From positions 124,001 to 188,000 of the forward strand of contig JAHBVY010000006.1 in NCBI GenBank assembly GCA_019637265.1: 64,000 bases of DNA. The letters are read 5' to 3'. Under the pieces are notes generated by a model. It was not told the DNA's origin. It was given only the letters and a program-made list of their open reading frames with translations, and searched no databases. The translations under genes and the position numbers were made by a program. Origin of the DNA: Polyangiaceae bacterium (lineage in GTDB: Bacteria; Myxococcota_A; Polyangia; Polyangiales; Polyangiaceae). Below, in pieces: positions 16,353-24,290 of this stretch (the stretch's first letter is position 1; every line of letters starts with the position of its first letter).

Positions 16353-16358
16353 ACCCTA
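16353..16358 (-). promoter_or_regulatory. -10-like hexamer of pgpA
   Basis: TAGGGT on the minus strand, eight bases before ATG 16344; no Shine-Dalgarno sequence is present. Confidence 0.4.
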
Positions 16359-16452
16359 GCACGAACCATCAGGTCCACTGCTTGGCCTCCTGCTGAGAGC
16401 CCGTGCTGAGGTCATGGACGCCGCCGCGTGGCAGGCGCTATGGTCTCGCGCC

Positions 16453-17979
16453 ATGAGGATGCGCGGGCTGACGTGGGGTTTGTTGGGGTTTGGCGTGTCG
16501 CTGCTGGGCGCTTGCAAGCAGGGTAAGCCGGACGTCCAGGGCGACCCCGCGAACGCGGCGAGCGGAGCTGAGCCGGTCGCCACGGCGGTACCCACCCAGC
16601 CGCCCACCGCCAGCGCTCCCACGGAGGAGGCGCGCGAGCCCGCCGAGAGCCCCACCAGCGTGTGCCAGGTGGAGAAGGAGAAGGTGTGGGGGAAGTGGGT
16701 GACCGAGCGCACCGGTCTCACCGTGACCGAGCTGCCGAACTCGAAGTACGCGGTGGGCGTGGCGTTCAGCAATCGACCCGCGGTGCTCACCGTCAAGCCC
16801 GATGGCGACGCCACCCTGCTGCGGCTCGAAGGCGTGGCCGGCGCCAAGGTGTCCAAAGACCTGACGGCCCAGGTGGGCTCGCGCGATTTCCAGCGCGTGA
16901 CCCCGTTCGTCAGGGACGGGAAGACCGAGGCCTTCGCGGACTATCGCGACCGCTTGAAGGACGGCCATCGGCGCATCGCGTGTGGCTCCGCGACCTCCGA
17001 TGAGACGCTGCTCGCGTTCGATGGCGTCCCGGTGATGGATCAGCTCGAGAAGGACAGGAAGGCTGCTGAGAGCGCGGCGCCCGCCAAGAGCGCGGCGCCT
17101 GAAGCCACGGACGCGGGCGCGGTGGCTGACGATGGGGGCAAGGCGCTGCGGCGGATCGATCCGCGCGCCCTGCGGCGGCTGCGCGGCGCGGGCGAGGGCG
17201 CGCGGCGGGAGCCCAAGAAGCTGACCGAGGTGCGGGATTGTCGCACCTTCGTCGATCAACGCCGCGATCGCGTGTGGGCGGTGGGCTCCGAGCTGGTGGG
17301 GACCCCGCAGGGCGACGACTACGAGTGGGAGATGCAGCTGTTCGTCAGGCCACCGAACGGTGGCCGCGTGGCGCTGCACAGCGCCAAGCTGGGGAAGAAC
17401 CCCAAGACGCTGCACACCTTGGAGTCGCCTTCGGCGGCGCGGCTCGGCGACGGCTACGTGCTGGCGGGGCGCTATCAGGGCGGCGCGCTGGTGTGGCAGC
17501 TGAACGCCGACTTCAAGCTCCAGGGCGCGATGCGGCGCTACTCGAAGCACCCCAGCCTGTTCCGCTTCACGCCCGACGGGTCCGATCTTCGCGTGATCAC
17601 CTCACAGCAGGTGACGAATGACCGCTGGCAGATCGCGAGTCAGCGCCTCACCTCGGGGTGGGCAGCCAGCCTGCCCATCATCGACTTCGGCGCCGGCTCC
17701 CAATCCGAGCCCACCCTGGCGCGCGCCGGGAGCCAGCGCTGGCTCAGCTACCACACGGGGGATCGCCGCAAGGCGGGCCTCATGCTGCAAGCGGTGGACG
17801 GCGACCTGAATCCGCAGGGAAACCCCTACGTAGCCACCCAAGGCGATCAGCAGATCTACGAGAGCGTGCTGCTCCCCCTGGAAGGCGGCCGGCTGTACCT
17901 CGTGGCCATGCGCCGCGACAACGCGAGCGCCGCGCCGGAGCTGGTGAGCCAAGTGCTGCGCTGCAAGGCGCCGGGGTGA
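16453..17979 (+). CDS. Lipoprotein of unknown function
   Basis: 508-residue predicted lipoprotein: signal MRMRGLTWGLLGFGVSLLGAC with the attachment Cys about 21 residues in, then a Pro/Ala/Thr-rich linker and two globular parts joined by an Ala/Lys/Asp-rich spacer (about residues 195-245). The C-terminal half contains beta-propeller-like repeats in which strands end in segments such as LADGYVLAGRYQGG-type turns and ITSQQVTNDRW. The start at 16453 is supported by TATGGT eight bases upstream (16439-16444). I do not recognise a family. The Cys-rich lipoprotein gene follows 20 bases after the stop, so the two are probably cotranscribed. Confidence 0.75.
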   Translation: MRMRGLTWGLLGFGVSLLGACKQGKPDVQGDPANAASGAEPVATAVPTQPPTASAPTEEAREPAESPTSVCQVEKEKVWGKWVTERTGLTVTELPNSKYAVGVAFSNRPAVLTVKPDGDATLLRLEGVAGAKVSKDLTAQVGSRDFQRVTPFVRDGKTEAFADYRDRLKDGHRRIACGSATSDETLLAFDGVPVMDQLEKDRKAAESAAPAKSAAPEATDAGAVADDGGKALRRIDPRALRRLRGAGEGARREPKKLTEVRDCRTFVDQRRDRVWAVGSELVGTPQGDDYEWEMQLFVRPPNGGRVALHSAKLGKNPKTLHTLESPSAARLGDGYVLAGRYQGGALVWQLNADFKLQGAMRRYSKHPSLFRFTPDGSDLRVITSQQVTNDRWQIASQRLTSGWAASLPIIDFGAGSQSEPTLARAGSQRWLSYHTGDRRKAGLMLQAVDGDLNPQGNPYVATQGDQQIYESVLLPLEGGRLYLVAMRRDNASAAPELVSQVLRCKAPG

Positions 17980-17999
17980 GGATTGTGAGGAGCAGCGCG

Positions 18000-18374
18000 A
18001 TGAGGAATCAGCTTTGGGGATGTGTGGTCCTCGCGTGGGCTCTCGTGGTGGGCTGTGAGGGTGGTGATTCTGGGGCGAGCGGGGAGCGCTGTGGGCAGCG
18101 TGTGTGCCGTGCGGGCACGGTGTGTTGTGACGTGAGCTGCGGGGTCTGTCGCGCAGCTGGACATCACTCGGTTTGCGAGGAGATGTGCATCCTAGGTCGC
18201 TGCACGGCGCAGCGCGCTCGTGGTGTCGGCGACTGTGATGAGTCGCTGGGCGTGCGCTGGAACGGCGCGGGCTGTGAGGAGCTGCGCGGCTGTGAGTGCG
18301 AGGGGGAGGAGTGTGACTCCCTCTACGCGAGCGTCGCGTCGTGTGAGACGCTGAACGAGGAGTGCGTACCGTAG
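18000..18374 (+). CDS. Small Cys-rich lipoprotein
   Basis: 124 residues with a lipoprotein signal (LAWALVVGC) and 17 further cysteines in pairs such as TVCCDVSCGVC, CEEMC and CECEGEEC. It must be heavily disulphide-bonded outside the cytoplasm. The start is fixed by GAGGAG at 17987-17992, seven bases before the ATG. It is 20 bases downstream of the larger lipoprotein gene on the same strand. The cysteine spacing recalls, in miniature, the modules of the large protein at 5714-9196 but no family is assigned. Confidence 0.75.
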   Translation: MRNQLWGCVVLAWALVVGCEGGDSGASGERCGQRVCRAGTVCCDVSCGVCRAAGHHSVCEEMCILGRCTAQRARGVGDCDESLGVRWNGAGCEELRGCECEGEECDSLYASVASCETLNEECVP

Positions 18375-18464
18375 GTCGCGAGTGCACAGGTTGGTGATGG
18401 GGCACCCGCGCGCACGCCGAGGCGGCGCTCGCCGCTGAACGTCAGCTTGCCAGACTAGACCCGG

Positions 18465-19154
18465 CTACTCGACCTTGCAGCGCTCGGCGAGGGCGACGGG
18501 TACGCCGCCTTTGGTGTGATCGCCGTCGGGGTCCAGCCACTGGCCGGCGGTGTCCCAGCGCACCTTCACGTTCTTGGCGGCGCCGATGAACTTGAGCTCA
18601 CAGTCGACGACGAAGCGCGCCAGGCGGTCCCGCGGGCGGCTGTGCGGGGGCTCCTCGTGCAGGCGCATGGCGACGCGGGGCTCTGCCCACAGCCCGCCGA
18701 TCAAGAGCAGCTCGCCGTTCACGGTGCGGTAGGGCTGGAGCAACATGCGGTTGTTGTCGTCGAGCGCGCCGGAGAGGCCCGGCCAGGCCTTGTTGATCTC
18801 GTTGAACCCGCAGTGGCGGCCCTCGAAGGACTCCTCCGATGCGCACCACAAGCTGCCGACGTCCGCCGTCACCAAGGTGATGCGCACGGGCACCGTCTTG
18901 CCGATGCCCCACTCGGCGGCGGGGGTGGTGGGGGCGTTCTCGCGCGGCGGGTTCGCCTCGAACACCTGGCGCACGATGGAGTAGAGCACGTCCGCGAAGC
19001 CCTTCCCGACGGGGCTCCCGTTCACGACGATCAAGAGCACCACGCCGAGGCCGAGCACCCACTTGAAGACGGGGCCCCCGAGCGGATCGAGCTCGACGGG
19101 CTCCTCGGCGCGTGCGGCGGGCTTCCTGGCTCTCTTGGCGGTGGTGGCGGACAT
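18465..19154 (-). CDS. Single-pass membrane protein of unknown function
   Basis: 229 residues: a basic N-terminus, one membrane helix at about residues 28-46 (VFKWVLGLGVVLLIVVNG) and a periplasmic domain with three cysteines (LWCASEESFEGRHCGF and two near the C-terminus, including ERCKVE). The last part, ARFVVDCELKFIGAAKNVKV, looks like beta-strands. Convergent with the Cys-rich lipoprotein gene and divergent from the next membrane protein gene. TATGAC lies nine bases before the ATG. No family recognised. Confidence 0.65.
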   Translation of the reverse strand: MSATTAKRARKPAARAEEPVELDPLGGPVFKWVLGLGVVLLIVVNGSPVGKGFADVLYSIVRQVFEANPPRENAPTTPAAEWGIGKTVPVRITLVTADVGSLWCASEESFEGRHCGFNEINKAWPGLSGALDDNNRMLLQPYRTVNGELLLIGGLWAEPRVAMRLHEEPPHSRPRDRLARFVVDCELKFIGAAKNVKVRWDTAGQWLDPDGDHTKGGVPVALAERCKVE

Positions 19155-19297
19155 CGGGGGCTCGTCATAACCGAAGCCGCGGCGGATCCCAACGGCGGTT
19201 TTTCCAACGCGAGCCGTGGGTTACACCGGGCGCGTTGGCTTGCGCTGGGCTCGCCCCGTAGGTTGCGTCGGAGCCGCCCGGGCCGTATGAGCCAGCG

Positions 19298-20185
19298 GTG
19301 GCTCAGTGGGGCGCGCAGGCAAATGAGGCTTACTCCGAGCCAAACGGTGAGCCCAGTTTGGAGCCGCTCGGCGTGGAGCCCAGGCCAGGGCGTGAGGCTG
19401 AGGGGGAGTCGCTGCTTCGCTACGTGCTCCGGGGCTACACCCTGAAGAGCCTGATCGCGCTCCTGCTGCTGGTGGGGGTGGGGAGCAGCGTGGGTTACAG
19501 CTGGAGCGACTTGGTGGACGCCAATGGGGTCGACGCGCTCCTGCTCGGCACCTGGCTGTGGATGGCGGCGATGTGGTGCTGGCGGGTGACACCGCGCTGG
19601 GACCTCCTGCTGGTGGGCACGGGGCTTGCGGGCGGCGGGGTGATCGAGTGGTGGGGGACCAACACCGGGCTGTGGACCTACTTCACCCGAGAGCGCCCCC
19701 CACTGTGGATCCTCCCCGCGTGGCCGATCGCCGCGGTCAGCATCGACCGCATGGGGCTCTTCTATGCCGCGGTGTTCGAGCGCATCGAGCGCCGGACGGG
19801 GCCGGTGCCCGAGCGCGCGTTCCGCGTCGCCTATTGGATCCTGATCCCTGCCTTCGTGGTCGGGATGACTTACTTCTTATGGCCCTCGCGCGGCGAGCCC
19901 GCCTCCTGGGTGGTGATGCTCATCATGCTCGCCACCACCCTCACGCCGCGTGACACGCGCGCCGACGTGCTGCTGTTCCTGGCGGGCTCGAGCCTGGGGG
20001 TGTTCCTCGAATACTGGGGCACCAGCCGCCAATGCTGGACCTACTACACCTACCAGGTGCCGCCGCCGATCGCGGTGTTCGCTCACGGTTTCGCGGCGCT
20101 GGCCTTCAACCGCGTGGCGATGGCGATCGCATCGCGGCTCGAGTTGCCTACGCCCCACGCGCTCAAGGTGGCGGCTTCACGCTGA
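19298..20185 (+). CDS. Polytopic membrane protein with internal duplication
   Basis: 295 residues with about eight predicted membrane helices after a 45-residue acidic N-terminus. Two segments repeat: EWWGTNTGLWTYF...PAWPIAAVSIDRM (about 112-150) and EYWGTSRQCWTYY...AHGFAALAFNRV (about 230-265). The paired E-x-W-G-T and W-T-Y signatures suggest an ancient duplication of a helix bundle, with the acidic residue possibly in an active site inside the membrane. The pattern vaguely recalls carotenoid-cyclase-type membrane enzymes, but I cannot assign a family. GTG start at 19298. It ends two bases from the convergent phosphatidyltransferase gene. Confidence 0.65.
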   Translation: MAQWGAQANEAYSEPNGEPSLEPLGVEPRPGREAEGESLLRYVLRGYTLKSLIALLLLVGVGSSVGYSWSDLVDANGVDALLLGTWLWMAAMWCWRVTPRWDLLLVGTGLAGGGVIEWWGTNTGLWTYFTRERPPLWILPAWPIAAVSIDRMGLFYAAVFERIERRTGPVPERAFRVAYWILIPAFVVGMTYFLWPSRGEPASWVVMLIMLATTLTPRDTRADVLLFLAGSSLGVFLEYWGTSRQCWTYYTYQVPPPIAVFAHGFAALAFNRVAMAIASRLELPTPHALKVAASR

Positions 20186-20187
20186 AC

Positions 20188-20931
20188 CTAAGCTCGCTCG
20201 AACCGTCCGAAGCGGAGCGCGACCCAGGCGAGCGACTTCAGGGCGTACAGCGCGTTCACTGCGAGGTAGGGGTAGAAGTAGATCTCGACGCGGCCGGTCA
20301 CCGCGGCGAGCCAGATGTAGGACGGGTAGTGGACCAGCAGCTTGGCTACGGCGAGCGGGAGGCGCAGGAGTAAGGGTGCCTTACGAGCGGGCGCGGCGCT
20401 GGGCGTTGCGGGGCCGGCGATCTCCTCGCGCCTTTGGAAGGTGGTGATGGAGACGCCCGTCGCGAGCACCACGAGGCCCCCCACCCCCAGCAAGAGGGGG
20501 GTGGCTTCGCCCGTCTCGAGGTGTAGGCGCACACTCACCGCGCCCAGGATGAGGAGCGCCTTGATCTCATCCATCAAGAAGTCGAGCAGGTGACCTGACT
20601 TGGACGCCACGCCGCGCCAGCGCGCGAGCATCCCATCGGCGCAGTCGAGCACGTAGCTCAGCTCGTACAGGAGCACGCCGATCACGAGCCCCCAGGTGCC
20701 GGGCCAGGCGGCGAGCAGCGCCGCGGCCACCACCGCCAGCGCGAAGGCGAGGAGCGTGACCTGGTTCGGGGTGACGCGCGTGGAAATCAAACCGCGCACC
20801 ACGACGGCCGCGAGCGGCCGGCACACCCAGCGGTTCCAAGGGAGATCGGGCAGCTTCTTCGTGCGCTGATAGATCTCCACCACGCTGGGCATCACGGTGG
20901 GTTCTACCACCTCACGCTGCGGCGCGACCAT
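20188..20931 (-). CDS. CDP-alcohol phosphatidyltransferase
   Basis: 247-residue integral membrane enzyme that would transfer a phosphatidyl or related phospho-alcohol group from a CDP-alcohol. The full family signature is present: D96-x2-D99-G-x2-A-R104-x8-G113-x3-D117-x3-D121. About six helices surround it. The frame start (20931) overlaps the MFS gene by 20 bases; ATG 20892 (MPSVVEIYQ) would avoid the overlap and is an equally good start. The neighbour transporter on the same strand could share a substrate pathway, but nothing in the sequence says which alcohol is used. Confidence 0.85.
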   Translation of the reverse strand: MVAPQREVVEPTVMPSVVEIYQRTKKLPDLPWNRWVCRPLAAVVVRGLISTRVTPNQVTLLAFALAVVAAALLAAWPGTWGLVIGVLLYELSYVLDCADGMLARWRGVASKSGHLLDFLMDEIKALLILGAVSVRLHLETGEATPLLLGVGGLVVLATGVSITTFQRREEIAGPATPSAAPARKAPLLLRLPLAVAKLLVHYPSYIWLAAVTGRVEIYFYPYLAVNALYALKSLAWVALRFGRFERA

Positions 20932-22126
20932 CCGCGGGCGGCTTCGCCGCCAAGGCGCGCGTCTCCTCTCGACCCATGCGGTGCAGCCAGCGCGCGCTGA
21001 GCGCGAGCCAAATCACGAGGCTCATCCCCGCCAGGGTGAACACCGCGCGGTAACCACGGGCGACGTCCTCCGGATCCTTGAGCCAGGTGGAGACCACCCC
21101 CGCGGCGATGGGCCCGAGCAGCATCCCGAGGCTGCCGGCGGCGTTCACCCACGCCATCGCCGTGCCTTGCAGCGCCTCCCGCGACGCGGCGGCGTAGCCG
21201 AGGATGGTGGAGAACAAGAGGGCGGAGGTGAGGCCCGCCACGAACATCCACAGCGCGAGCAGCGGCCGCGGGGCGTAAGCCAAGGTGAGCAGGGCCACGG
21301 CGTACACCGCCCCCGCGCCACCGAGCAGGCGCGCCGGCGCCACCCGCTCCGAGAGGCGCCCGGCGGGGTACATCGCACAAGCGAACGTCAAGGTCAGGAT
21401 GCTGAACAAGAGCCCGATGTGGGTGTCGCTCAGGTGATGCACGCGGTGCGAGAACAGCGCGAACGTCACGATCAAACAGCCCACGGTGAACCGCGCGATG
21501 AAGGCCGCGCCCACCGGCACCAAGAACTCACGCCGCTCGAGCAGCTGCCCCACCACCAGCGCCACGCGCTCGCGCTTGACCACCTGTGGCGCGCTCTTCG
21601 CGCTCACCGCCGCGACCCCGAACGCGAGCAGCGCACCGAACCAGAGCGGCGCGCGTGAATCCAACTTGAGCAGCAGCGCGCCCACCGCGCTCCCGAGCGC
21701 GATGGCGAAGATGATGCCAGCGCCAGCCAGACCCATCAGCCGCTGGCGCCCCGTCTCGCGACCGAGCTGCGCCATCTCCGCCATCAGCACGGTCGCCGCG
21801 CCCACGTGCGCGCCGCCCTCCAGCGCGCGCAAGATGAGCACCTGCGTGGTGGGGAGCGGTAGAGAGACGGCAGCGAGCAACAGGCCGTCGCACACGGCCA
21901 GCACCATCAAGATGCGCCGCGAGCTCCAGCCGCGGTCCATCAGCGCGCCGACGATCGGCGCCACGAGCGCCGCGCCCAACATGTTCACGCCGCTGAAGGC
22001 GTGCATCGCGCTCTCATTCCCATCATGAAACGCCGCGAACAGCGGCCGGATGGCTGGCACCACGAGGGTCGCCGGCAACATCTGAAAGAAGATGAGGAGC
22101 GCCAGGGAGCGAGCGCGGGGCGGCAT
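20912..22126 (-). CDS. MFS transporter
   Basis: 404-residue major facilitator protein with about 12 membrane helices. The loop between helices 2 and 3 carries GALMDRGWSSRR, the usual G-x-x-x-D-R-x-G-R-type motif A in altered form; a second copy AGRLSERVAPARLLG sits between helices 8 and 9. The substrate is unknown; the shape fits a proton-coupled efflux carrier. No Shine-Dalgarno precedes the ATG, but TATAGC lies exactly six bases upstream. Followed by, and overlapping, the phosphatidyltransferase gene. Confidence 0.85.
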   Translation of the reverse strand: MPPRARSLALLIFFQMLPATLVVPAIRPLFAAFHDGNESAMHAFSGVNMLGAALVAPIVGALMDRGWSSRRILMVLAVCDGLLLAAVSLPLPTTQVLILRALEGGAHVGAATVLMAEMAQLGRETGRQRLMGLAGAGIIFAIALGSAVGALLLKLDSRAPLWFGALLAFGVAAVSAKSAPQVVKRERVALVVGQLLERREFLVPVGAAFIARFTVGCLIVTFALFSHRVHHLSDTHIGLLFSILTLTFACAMYPAGRLSERVAPARLLGGAGAVYAVALLTLAYAPRPLLALWMFVAGLTSALLFSTILGYAAASREALQGTAMAWVNAAGSLGMLLGPIAAGVVSTWLKDPEDVARGYRAVFTLAGMSLVIWLALSARWLHRMGREETRALAAKPPADGRAAA

Positions 22127-22132
22127 GGGAAC

Positions 22133-22138
22133 GCTATA
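22133..22138 (-). promoter_or_regulatory. -10-like hexamer of the MFS gene
   Basis: TATAGC on the minus strand, six bases before ATG 22126, within TTTGCTATAGCGTTCCC. Confidence 0.45.
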
Positions 22139-22263
22139 GCAAACCTCGTGCCGCGCACCGCTTCCAGGCTGTCGCAGGCGAACCCTGGAGAGACGGCTCT
22201 CGGGAGGTGACGGCCGCTCTCACTGGCTCACACCGAAACGGCGAAGCCTGGGGATGGGGCGCG

Positions 22264-22281
22264 TTTTATTTTGGGGGTTGG
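22264..22281 (+). repeat. T/G-tract intergenic motif, site B
   Basis: TTTTATTTTGGGGGTTGG in the divergent spacer between the MFS gene and the Pro-rich lipoprotein gene. This is the only site of the six that does not follow a stop codon on its own strand. Confidence 0.45.
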
Positions 22282-22355
22282 TACAGCCGTGACGGCCGCG
22301 CGCGGTCACGCAGTCATCGAGAGCCACCGTGAGGGGTGAAGGCACCAAAGTGCGC

Positions 22356-22361
22356 TAGAGT
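22356..22361 (+). promoter_or_regulatory. -10-like hexamer of the Pro-rich lipoprotein gene
   Basis: TAGAGT followed by CCCGGC and then ATG 22368: six bases between hexamer and start, no Shine-Dalgarno. Confidence 0.5.
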
Positions 22362-22367
22362 CCCGGC

Positions 22368-22808
22368 ATGCGGCTCGACTCGAGTCACGCGCGCACCCCA
22401 TCGCGAGCAGCGCCAGCGCGGCGCTCGGTCTGGCGCTCACTGCTGCTCGCCGGCGCGCTCGGGTGCACATCCGTCGCCTGCGGCGCCCCACGCGCGAGCG
22501 CACCTCCACCGGCGGCACCCGAGGACACCCCCGCCGCGCCTCCAGTAGACACGGCGGAGCCCACGGAGTCACCCGCCGATCCGCCCGAGGCGCCACCTCC
22601 CGACTCCGAGGCGCCCAGGCCCTTACCACCCAAGCCTCAGGGCCCGCCGCCGCTGCCGCAAGGCCCGCCGCCGCGCGACCGCGCGGAACCGAGCGACGGC
22701 CCGGAGGTCTCCGCGCGGCGCCTCGTTAGGAAGCCTGACGGCACCTGCGTGCTGGTGCGCGACTGCGCGGGTTGCTCAGGTGAGGTACCCGTCAGCTGCC
22801 CCGACTGA
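22368..22808 (+). CDS. Pro-rich lipoprotein
   Basis: 146 residues: an Arg-rich N-region, hydrophobic segment LLLAGALGCTSVAC with candidate attachment Cys, then about 70 residues dominated by Pro, Ala and Glu that would stretch across the periplasm, and a short C-terminal part with four cysteines (GTCVLVRDCAGCSGEVPVSC). No enzyme domain. A secreted SGNH hydrolase gene begins 18 bases after the stop; the two may be cotranscribed. Function unknown. Confidence 0.7.
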   Translation: MRLDSSHARTPSRAAPARRSVWRSLLLAGALGCTSVACGAPRASAPPPAAPEDTPAAPPVDTAEPTESPADPPEAPPPDSEAPRPLPPKPQGPPPLPQGPPPRDRAEPSDGPEVSARRLVRKPDGTCVLVRDCAGCSGEVPVSCPD

Positions 22809-22826
22809 CACGCGCTCGGAGTAGAC

Positions 22827-23705
22827 ATGAACGCACGACTCGGGAGCTACCTCGCGCTCGCGGCGCTCGCCGCGACGGGCGTCGTCGCCTCGTGCATGGC
22901 AACCCGTGGTCAGGCGCCCTCGGAGTCAGCTTCTATCACGACTGGGAGCGGTGAGGCGCTGCGCGTCGAACAGCCGGATGACGCGACGACGCGCGCGGCG
23001 GAGCAACCCGCCGCGCCCGATGCCGGCACAGACAGCGCGGCTGATCAAACGGCGGCAGCCGACGCCGCGGCCTTCTACACCGCCACGGAGCCACCCAAAG
23101 CGCCCCAGGTGTACACCGTCGCTGCCATCGGCGACTCCCTCACCGACGAGCGCTCCTACCCGAAGACCTACGTCGCCGCGCTGCGCGCCGCCTGCCCCAA
23201 GAGCCGCTTCGACAACTACGGCGTGGGCGGCAACATGGTGAACCAAATGCGGCGGCGCTTCGTGCGCGAGGTGTTCGCGCCGGGGCGCCCCGCCTACACC
23301 CATGTCATCGTGTTCGGCGGCATCAACGACATCTACAGTGACGAGACCGCGAAGCGCACCCCAGCGAAGATCACCGCCGACCTCAGCGAGATGTACCGTG
23401 AGGCGTCGGCGCGCGGCGCGCGCGTGGTGGCCCTCACCATTGCGCCTTGGGCGGGCTTCAAGCGCTGGTACAACCCGAGCCGCGCCGCGGCCACCCATGA
23501 GGTGAACCGCTTCATCCGCGAGGCGCTCCCGAACGGTCAGGTGGACGCCGTCATAGACACCGGCGTCCTCCTCAGCTGTGGGGATCCAGAGCGGCTGTGC
23601 GACGACCTCAGCGCGCCGTTCAAAGACGGCCTCCACTTCGGCGCAGCAGGACACGCGCGGCTGGCGGAAACGCTGAAAACAGCGGTGTTCTCGGGCTGCG
23701 AGTGA
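22827..23705 (+). CDS. SGNH/GDSL-family hydrolase lipoprotein
   Basis: 292 residues with a lipoprotein signal (TGVVASC, C23), an Ala/Asp/Thr linker to about residue 90, and an SGNH hydrolase domain: block I IGDSLTDE (nucleophile S104), block II near NYGVGGNM, block III GGINDI (oxyanion Asn) and block V DGLHFGAAGH with the catalytic Asp and His. Family members are esterases, lipases or carbohydrate deacetylases; the exact substrate is unknown. It lies outside the cytoplasm. It ends two bases from the convergent glutathione peroxidase gene. Confidence 0.85.
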   Translation: MNARLGSYLALAALAATGVVASCMATRGQAPSESASITTGSGEALRVEQPDDATTRAAEQPAAPDAGTDSAADQTAAADAAAFYTATEPPKAPQVYTVAAIGDSLTDERSYPKTYVAALRAACPKSRFDNYGVGGNMVNQMRRRFVREVFAPGRPAYTHVIVFGGINDIYSDETAKRTPAKITADLSEMYREASARGARVVALTIAPWAGFKRWYNPSRAAATHEVNRFIREALPNGQVDAVIDTGVLLSCGDPERLCDDLSAPFKDGLHFGAAGHARLAETLKTAVFSGCE

Positions 23706-23707
23706 GC

Positions 23708-24259
23708 TCAGCGTGACAGCTCGCGCTCGATCGCTTCAGTGAGGAGCTCGGCGTCTGGTGCGACGTCGGGGGCGAAGCGCTGGACCACCTCGCCTTGGCG
23801 GCTCACGAGGAACTTCTCGAAGTTCCACAGGACCTCATCGGGAGCGCCCGGGTCCACGCCGTAGCCTATCAGCTTGGCGCGGAAGTCGGTGCCGGGCAGC
23901 TGCTGCGCTTCGGGCTGGGCGGTGGTCAGGGTGGCGTACAGTGGGTGTTGGCCCTCGCCCTTGACGACGATCTTCGAGAACATCGGGAAGGTGACGCCGT
24001 AGCTCGTGGAGCAGAACGCCTGGATCTCCTCGTCGGTGCCGGGCTCTTGCGCGCCGAACTCGTTGGCGGGGAAGCCCAGGACCTCGAAGCCGCGGTCCTT
24101 GTACTTCTGATACAGCGCCTCGAGGCCCGCGTACTGCGGCGTGAGCCCGCACTTCGACGCGACGTTCACCACCAAGCGCACCTTGCCGCCGTACTCGGCT
24201 AGTGAGGATGGCTTACCGTCGAGGGTGTTCACTGGGATCTGTTCGAGCTCGTTCGTCAT
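23708..24259 (-). CDS. Glutathione peroxidase-family thiol peroxidase
   Basis: 183 residues, normal for bacterial Cys-type glutathione peroxidases, which reduce peroxides using thioredoxin or glutathione. The catalytic set is visible: C37 in NVASKCGLT, Q71 in FGAQEP, and W145/N146 in LWNFEKFLV. The classic second motif reads GFPANEFGAQEP. ATG 24259 (MTNELEQ) is chosen since upstream residues lack family similarity; TACGTT lies 11 bases before it. It follows the aminopropyltransferase-like gene by 31 bases on the same strand, suggesting cotranscription. Confidence 0.9.
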   Translation of the reverse strand: MTNELEQIPVNTLDGKPSSLAEYGGKVRLVVNVASKCGLTPQYAGLEALYQKYKDRGFEVLGFPANEFGAQEPGTDEEIQAFCSTSYGVTFPMFSKIVVKGEGQHPLYATLTTAQPEAQQLPGTDFRAKLIGYGVDPGAPDEVLWNFEKFLVSRQGEVVQRFAPDVAPDAELLTEAIERELSR

Positions 24260-24290
24260 GCCCCGCTCGTAACGTAGGATGGCGGCGGCG

